Origin: an uncultured Bacteroides sp.
GTDB lineage: Bacteria > Bacteroidota > Bacteroidia > Bacteroidales > Bacteroidaceae
Assembly: GCF_963675905.1 (NCBI RefSeq)
Contig: NZ_OY780936.1
Coordinates: 1 to 64,000 of the forward strand
Reading direction: 5' to 3'
Length of the DNA stretch: 64,000 nucleotides
Numbering within the stretch: the first letter of the stretch is position 1; every line of letters begins with the position of its first letter. The notes beneath the pieces were generated by a model. That model ran no database searches. It was given only the letters and a program-made list of their open reading frames with translations, and was not told where the DNA came from. Both the position numbers and the translations under genes were made by a program. This document shows positions 59,963-64,000 of the stretch, piece by piece.

Positions 59963-61524
59963 ATGAGAAGATTTTTATTAATTATATGTGTTATTACTAA
60001 GGTAGTTGTTTTGTTTGCCCAGGATTGCCCCAACCAATGGGGCGATCTGGGCAACGGAACATATGCCAACCCGATTTTGAATGCTGACTATTCCGATCCG
60101 GATGTGATCCGTGTGGGGGAGAAGTATTATATGGTGGCATCTGACTTTCATTTTATAGGCATGCAGGTGCTGGAATCGGAAGACATGGTTAACTGGAAGC
60201 TTGTTTCTCAGGTATATAAACGTTTTGATTTTCTGGGATGGGACAATAATACGCAGTATGCCGGAGGTTCATGGGCTCCTTCTATCAGGTATCACGACGG
60301 ATATTTCTGGATATTCTTCTGTACACCGAAGGAGGGTTGTTTATGACAAAAGCCAAAGAAGCAGCCGGCCCGTGGAGCCCGCTTGTTAATGTGATGCATA
60401 TTGAAAAATGGGAAGATCCGTGCCCTTTCTGGGATGAAGACGGACAGGCGTATCTGGGGCGCAGCCAGCATGGTGCGGGACCAATTATTATTCATAAGAT
60501 GAGTGAGGATGGTACGCGTTTACTCGACGAGGGGAAGGTGGTTTATACCGGTCCGGTAGCCGAAGGTACAAAGATTCACAAACTGAACGGATATTATTAC
60601 ATCAGCATCCCTGAAGGGGGTGTGGAGAAGGGATGGCAGACTGTGCTTCGCTCAAAGAATATCTATGGTCCGTATGAAAAGAAAGTGGTGCTGGAACAAG
60701 GTACAACGACGGTTAACGGTCCGCATCAGGGCGCTATGGTAGACACTCCGCAGGGCGAATGGTTCTTTTTCCATTTTCAGCATTGCAATCCAATAGGAAG
60801 AGTGGTGCATTTGCAACCAATGCACTGGTACGATAACTGGCCGGTTATGGGGGTAGATATTGATGGAAATGGAGTTGGTGAACCGGTTAAGACATGGAAA
60901 AAACCGAATGTGGGGAAAAAGAGTGCTGTAACGGTTCCGCGGACGAGCGATGATTTCTCTTCACCCGTTTTATCGCTTCAGTGGCAGTTTAACCACAATC
61001 CCGTTGATGATGCATGGTCGCTCACAGACAAGAAAGGTGCACTCACGCTGAAAGCACTGAAAGCAGAGAACTTTAAACTTGCCAGAAACACGCTTACTCA
61101 AAAGAGTATGGGATATATGGGGATGGTTATGACGGAGCTCAATTACAATAATATGGAAGAGGGGCAATACTGCGGACTGGCCTGTATAGGAAAAGAGAAT
61201 GTGTTACTGGGCGTTTCTATGATTGATGGTGAGAAGTGGATTTATATGGATCGCAACAATCAGCTTACCCGTATTATAAAGTTGTCAGCTGGTAAAAAAG
61301 TTTATTTACGCTTGCAATTGAATGCAATTGATAATGCTTACCAGTTTGCCTATAGCGTGGATAATAAGCAATTCCATTTATGTGGAAACTCTTTCAGCAT
61401 GAAATTCGGATACTGGAAAGGGGTACGCGTTGGTCTGTATTGCTATAATGCTAAGGCTGATAAAGGAAAAGTTTCTTTTAGCCGGTTCACTTATAAGCAT
61501 GACGGTGCGGTGTGCAACAAATAA
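59963..61524 (+). pseudogene. GH43 family glycosidase, interrupted by a frameshift
   Basis: The first frame (59963-60346) has a signal peptide and the GH43 start N-P-I-L-N-A-D-Y-S-D-P-D with the catalytic-base aspartate. It continues to F-F-C-T-P-K-E-G, then goes out of frame. The second frame (in phase from about 60271, ending 61524) continues L-F-M-T-K-A-K-E-A-A-G-P-W, P-C-P-F-W-D-E-D-G and N-G-P-H-Q-G-A. A C-terminal concanavalin-like domain (D-D-F-S-S-P-V-L near residue 330) follows. Joining needs one extra base around 60336-60345 (GAGGGTTGTTT). Intact, it would act as a xylosidase or arabinofuranosidase. A sequencing error is possible. Confidence 0.87.
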
Positions 61525-61555
61525 TAATAGATTGACAAACTACTTTAGAAAATTT

Positions 61556-62926
61556 ATGAAAATATCAGATTATGCTTTCTTGCTGCTGGTTGTGTGCCTG
61601 ACAGCTTGTACAAAAGCTCCGAAGCAACTGACAGAGCCGGAACGAATCATTGAGAATATTGCGAAAACATCTTTTCCGGAACGAAGCATGAAATTTGTCT
61701 GTCGTGAAGATAGTAATGTGCGCAGGCAGCTGCAACAGGCTATTGACTCTTTTTCGCTGACCGGAGGTGGACGGTTGCTGGTGGGGAAAGGTACTTATAA
61801 AATTGATGGTTCTATTGTGCTGAAATCGGATGTTGACCTGCATCTGGAAGAGGGCGCTTGCCTGCTGTTCAGTGGAAAGGCATCCGACTATCTGCCGGTG
61901 GTACTTACACGCTGGGAAGGTACGGAACTATATGGTCACTCGCCTATGATTTATGCCTGCCATGCCAATAATATTGCCATTACAGGAAAAGGAATCATCG
62001 ACACACAAGGGGGAGTGGAGTTTGCTGCCTGGGCTGAGAAAGAGATGAAGGATCGCGACCGGTTGAGAGAGATGGGTAGTAAACTTGTTCCTGTGCAGCA
62101 ACGGATATTTGGTGAAGGAACTTTGCTGCGTCCTTCCTGCATTCAGTTTCTGGGATGTTCCAGAATTCTGATAGATGGTGTTACCGTTAAGAATTCCCCT
62201 TTCTGGACCATTCATCCGGTGTATTGTGATAATGTGATTGTAAGAGGGGTGACTATTGACAGTCATTATCCCAACAATGATGGTTGCGACCCCGAATCGA
62301 CATCCAACGTGCTGATTGAAAACTGTACTTTCAGGACCGGCGATGATGCTGTAGCCATAAAATCCGGTCGGGACAAGGATGGAAGAGAAATTGGACGTCC
62401 GTCGAAAAATATTGTGATACGTAACTGTATATTCAACTCGGAATGCAACGGCCTTTGTATAGGAAGTGAAATGTCCGGTGGTGTGGAGAATGTGTATATG
62501 AGCGGAATTAAGATAGGAACAGTAAAGAATGCCATCTATTTTAAGTCGAACAAAGACCGTGGCGGTTACATACGCAATGTGTTTGTGGATCATATAACCG
62601 TGGAACGGGTAAAGGGTGCCATTCTGCGATTTGAAACGAATTACTTTGGTTTCAGAGGCGGAAATTATCCTTCGACTTACGAACATTTTGAAATTAAGGA
62701 TGTAGAGGCAAACGTGGCCGACAATTATGCTGTTTACATTGATGGCTTAAAAGGTAATGAAATACACGATATTTCAGTGCGTAACTTTCATGTGAAACAG
62801 GCTAAAAATGGGTACTATCTGTATAATACACGCAATGTTACTTTTGAAAATTCGTCGATCAATAATATTCAGGTTCCAAAAGAACCCAAAGAGAGCTTGA
62901 AGAGAGTATCGCTAGATGTTTATTAG
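61556..62926 (+). CDS. GH28 family polygalacturonase-like lipoprotein
   Basis: 456 residues from the ATG at 61556; the longer frame starts inside the GH43 gene. A lipobox, C-L-T-A-C-T, lies near residue 19. The right-handed helix signature includes N-N-D-G-C-D near residue 241, G-D-D-A-V-A-I-K-S-G and N-G-L-C-I-G-S-E, the GH28 acid residues. It hydrolyses galacturonan or rhamnogalacturonan-type pectin. It is the last gene of the SusC operon, 31 bp after GH43. 62927-63087 holds no gene. Confidence 0.9.
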   Translation: MKISDYAFLLLVVCLTACTKAPKQLTEPERIIENIAKTSFPERSMKFVCREDSNVRRQLQQAIDSFSLTGGGRLLVGKGTYKIDGSIVLKSDVDLHLEEGACLLFSGKASDYLPVVLTRWEGTELYGHSPMIYACHANNIAITGKGIIDTQGGVEFAAWAEKEMKDRDRLREMGSKLVPVQQRIFGEGTLLRPSCIQFLGCSRILIDGVTVKNSPFWTIHPVYCDNVIVRGVTIDSHYPNNDGCDPESTSNVLIENCTFRTGDDAVAIKSGRDKDGREIGRPSKNIVIRNCIFNSECNGLCIGSEMSGGVENVYMSGIKIGTVKNAIYFKSNKDRGGYIRNVFVDHITVERVKGAILRFETNYFGFRGGNYPSTYEHFEIKDVEANVADNYAVYIDGLKGNEIHDISVRNFHVKQAKNGYYLYNTRNVTFENSSINNIQVPKEPKESLKRVSLDVY

Positions 62927-63087
62927 AGGAATGATTAAAAAAGAAATGAGCGACGTTAAATGCAAAAAAATGAATAAAAGTATATATAAATAAAATGAAA
63001 TCTTAAAATCTCAATATCGAAAAACCTATTTCGGCTTTCTGTGTTTATAAGTTATGGAGCCGGTCCTTAACAAAATAAACATTAATT

Positions 63088-64000
63088 ATGAAAATAGCAG
63101 TAATAGGCGGATCTGGTTTTGTTGGAACACGTCTTATTGAGACACTAAAAGATCATACTATTCATCAATTGATGAATATTGATAAACAACAAAGCCCATT
63201 TTTCCCGGAAACAACAACGATAGCAAATGTACTTGATCAGGAAGCTATTAATAACTTGCTGAAAGGTACGGATTTGGTTGTTTTACTAGCAGCCGAACAC
63301 AGAGATGATGTTTTTCCGAAAGCTTTATATTATGACGTAAATGTACAGGGTATGGCGAACGTGTTGGCTGCCATGGATCTGAACGGCGTAAAGCGCATTG
63401 TGTTCACTAGCTCGGTTGCAGTATATGGATTAAATAAAGATAACCCTAACGAAGAACATCCGATTGATCCATTCAATGATTATGGCAAATCAAAATGGAT
63501 GGCTGAACTATTATTGCAGGAGTGGTATGCCAAACATCCTGAATGTAATGTGAATATTTTACGCCCTACGGTGATATTTGGTGAACGTAACCGGGGTAAT
63601 GTTTATTGTTTACTTAAACAGATATCCAGTGGCAGATTCCTGATGGTTGGAGATGGCAATAACAAAAAATCTATGGCTTATGTGGGTAATGTTGTTAACT
63701 TTATTCGATATCTAATTCGCAATAAGCCTGTTGGCTATGACGTTTATAATTACATTGATAAACCAGAAGCTACGATGAACGACCTGGTAGCTCATGTGAG
63801 CCGAGTGATGGGAAAGCATATCCCATCTAAACATATTCCATATTGGATGGGTTTTTTAGGGGGATGTTGTTTTGATTTTCTGGCTTCTATTACAGGAAAG
63901 AAACTAGCGATTAGCAGTATTCGTGTGAAAAAATTTTGTGCAAATACACTATTTGACTCATCAAAAGCTATGGCAACAGGATATAAGCCTCTTTATACAT
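63088..64000 (+). CDS. NAD-dependent epimerase/dehydratase (partial, runs off the window)
   Basis: 304 codons are visible. The Rossmann start I-A-V-I-G-G-S-G-F-V-G-T-R binds NAD(P). V-F-T-S-S-V-A-V-Y-G with D-Y-G-K-S-K-W gives the S...YxxxK catalytic set of extended short-chain dehydrogenases. L-R-P-T-V-I-F-G-E-R follows. Such enzymes make or modify nucleotide sugars. It has its own 160-bp upstream region and may begin a second sugar-related locus beyond the window. Confidence 0.88.
   Translation, partial: MKIAVIGGSGFVGTRLIETLKDHTIHQLMNIDKQQSPFFPETTTIANVLDQEAINNLLKGTDLVVLLAAEHRDDVFPKALYYDVNVQGMANVLAAMDLNGVKRIVFTSSVAVYGLNKDNPNEEHPIDPFNDYGKSKWMAELLLQEWYAKHPECNVNILRPTVIFGERNRGNVYCLLKQISSGRFLMVGDGNNKKSMAYVGNVVNFIRYLIRNKPVGYDVYNYIDKPEATMNDLVAHVSRVMGKHIPSKHIPYWMGFLGGCCFDFLASITGKKLAISSIRVKKFCANTLFDSSKAMATGYKPLYT

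Noticed and set aside
61928-62686. 252-residue minus-strand open frame
   Set aside because: It is antisense to the GH28 gene and lacks any recognisable motif.

Overview
Organism and basis. The window reads as a Bacteroidales chromosome, most like Bacteroides. It has a SusC/SusD pair with a hybrid two-component sensor, many TAnnTTTG (-7) promoter boxes, IS66 remnants, and the VirE / DUF4248 / HU-like / amidase gene set that commonly flanks capsule loci in Bacteroides. One glycosidase carries a type IX secretion tail, which fits a plant-polymer degrader. No rRNA, tRNA or CRISPR array was seen.

Layout. (1) 1-743: two decayed IS66 transposase 3' ends and an IS66-like terminal repeat. (2) 813-18735: a co-oriented exopolysaccharide/O-antigen locus: flippase, FrhB-like protein and pyruvyl transferase, six glycosyltransferases or candidates, polymerase, a kinase/nucleotidyltransferase trio, acyltransferase, ATP-grasp and HAD enzymes, and the initiating sugar-phosphate transferase. 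An IS66 left end follows (18873-19270), then manC (19405-20454). Base composition shows the locus is a mosaic. (3) 20455-46675: an accessory region of mostly single genes separated by at least fifteen copies of a 170-171 bp hairpin element. The genes are five AAA ATPases (DUF4143/DUF234-like), a Fic protein, a RhuM protein, an AbiJ_NTD4-like membrane protein, an orphan antitoxin, VirE proteins, small proteins and a secreted GH5. Scattered among them are fragments of manC, virE, wecA and a toxin gene. (4) 46676-62926: a polysaccharide utilisation locus. HTCS-esterase-GH3 run on the minus strand, divergent from SusC-SusD-GH43 (frameshifted)-GH28. (5) 63088-end: start of an NAD-dependent epimerase gene, cut by the window.

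Most interesting signal. The hairpin elements of region 3 come in two subfamilies. Type A is always read left to right and type B always right to left. The loop is conserved while the stems change on both sides together, and the outer arm shows compensatory changes in seven variants. The arm always faces a gene, often touches or contains its stop codon, and on the 5' side lies next to a TAnnTTTG promoter. I cannot tell whether these are the two ends of one mobile unit, attC-like cassette boundaries, or amplified terminators/insulators. They are the best candidate here for an undescribed system.
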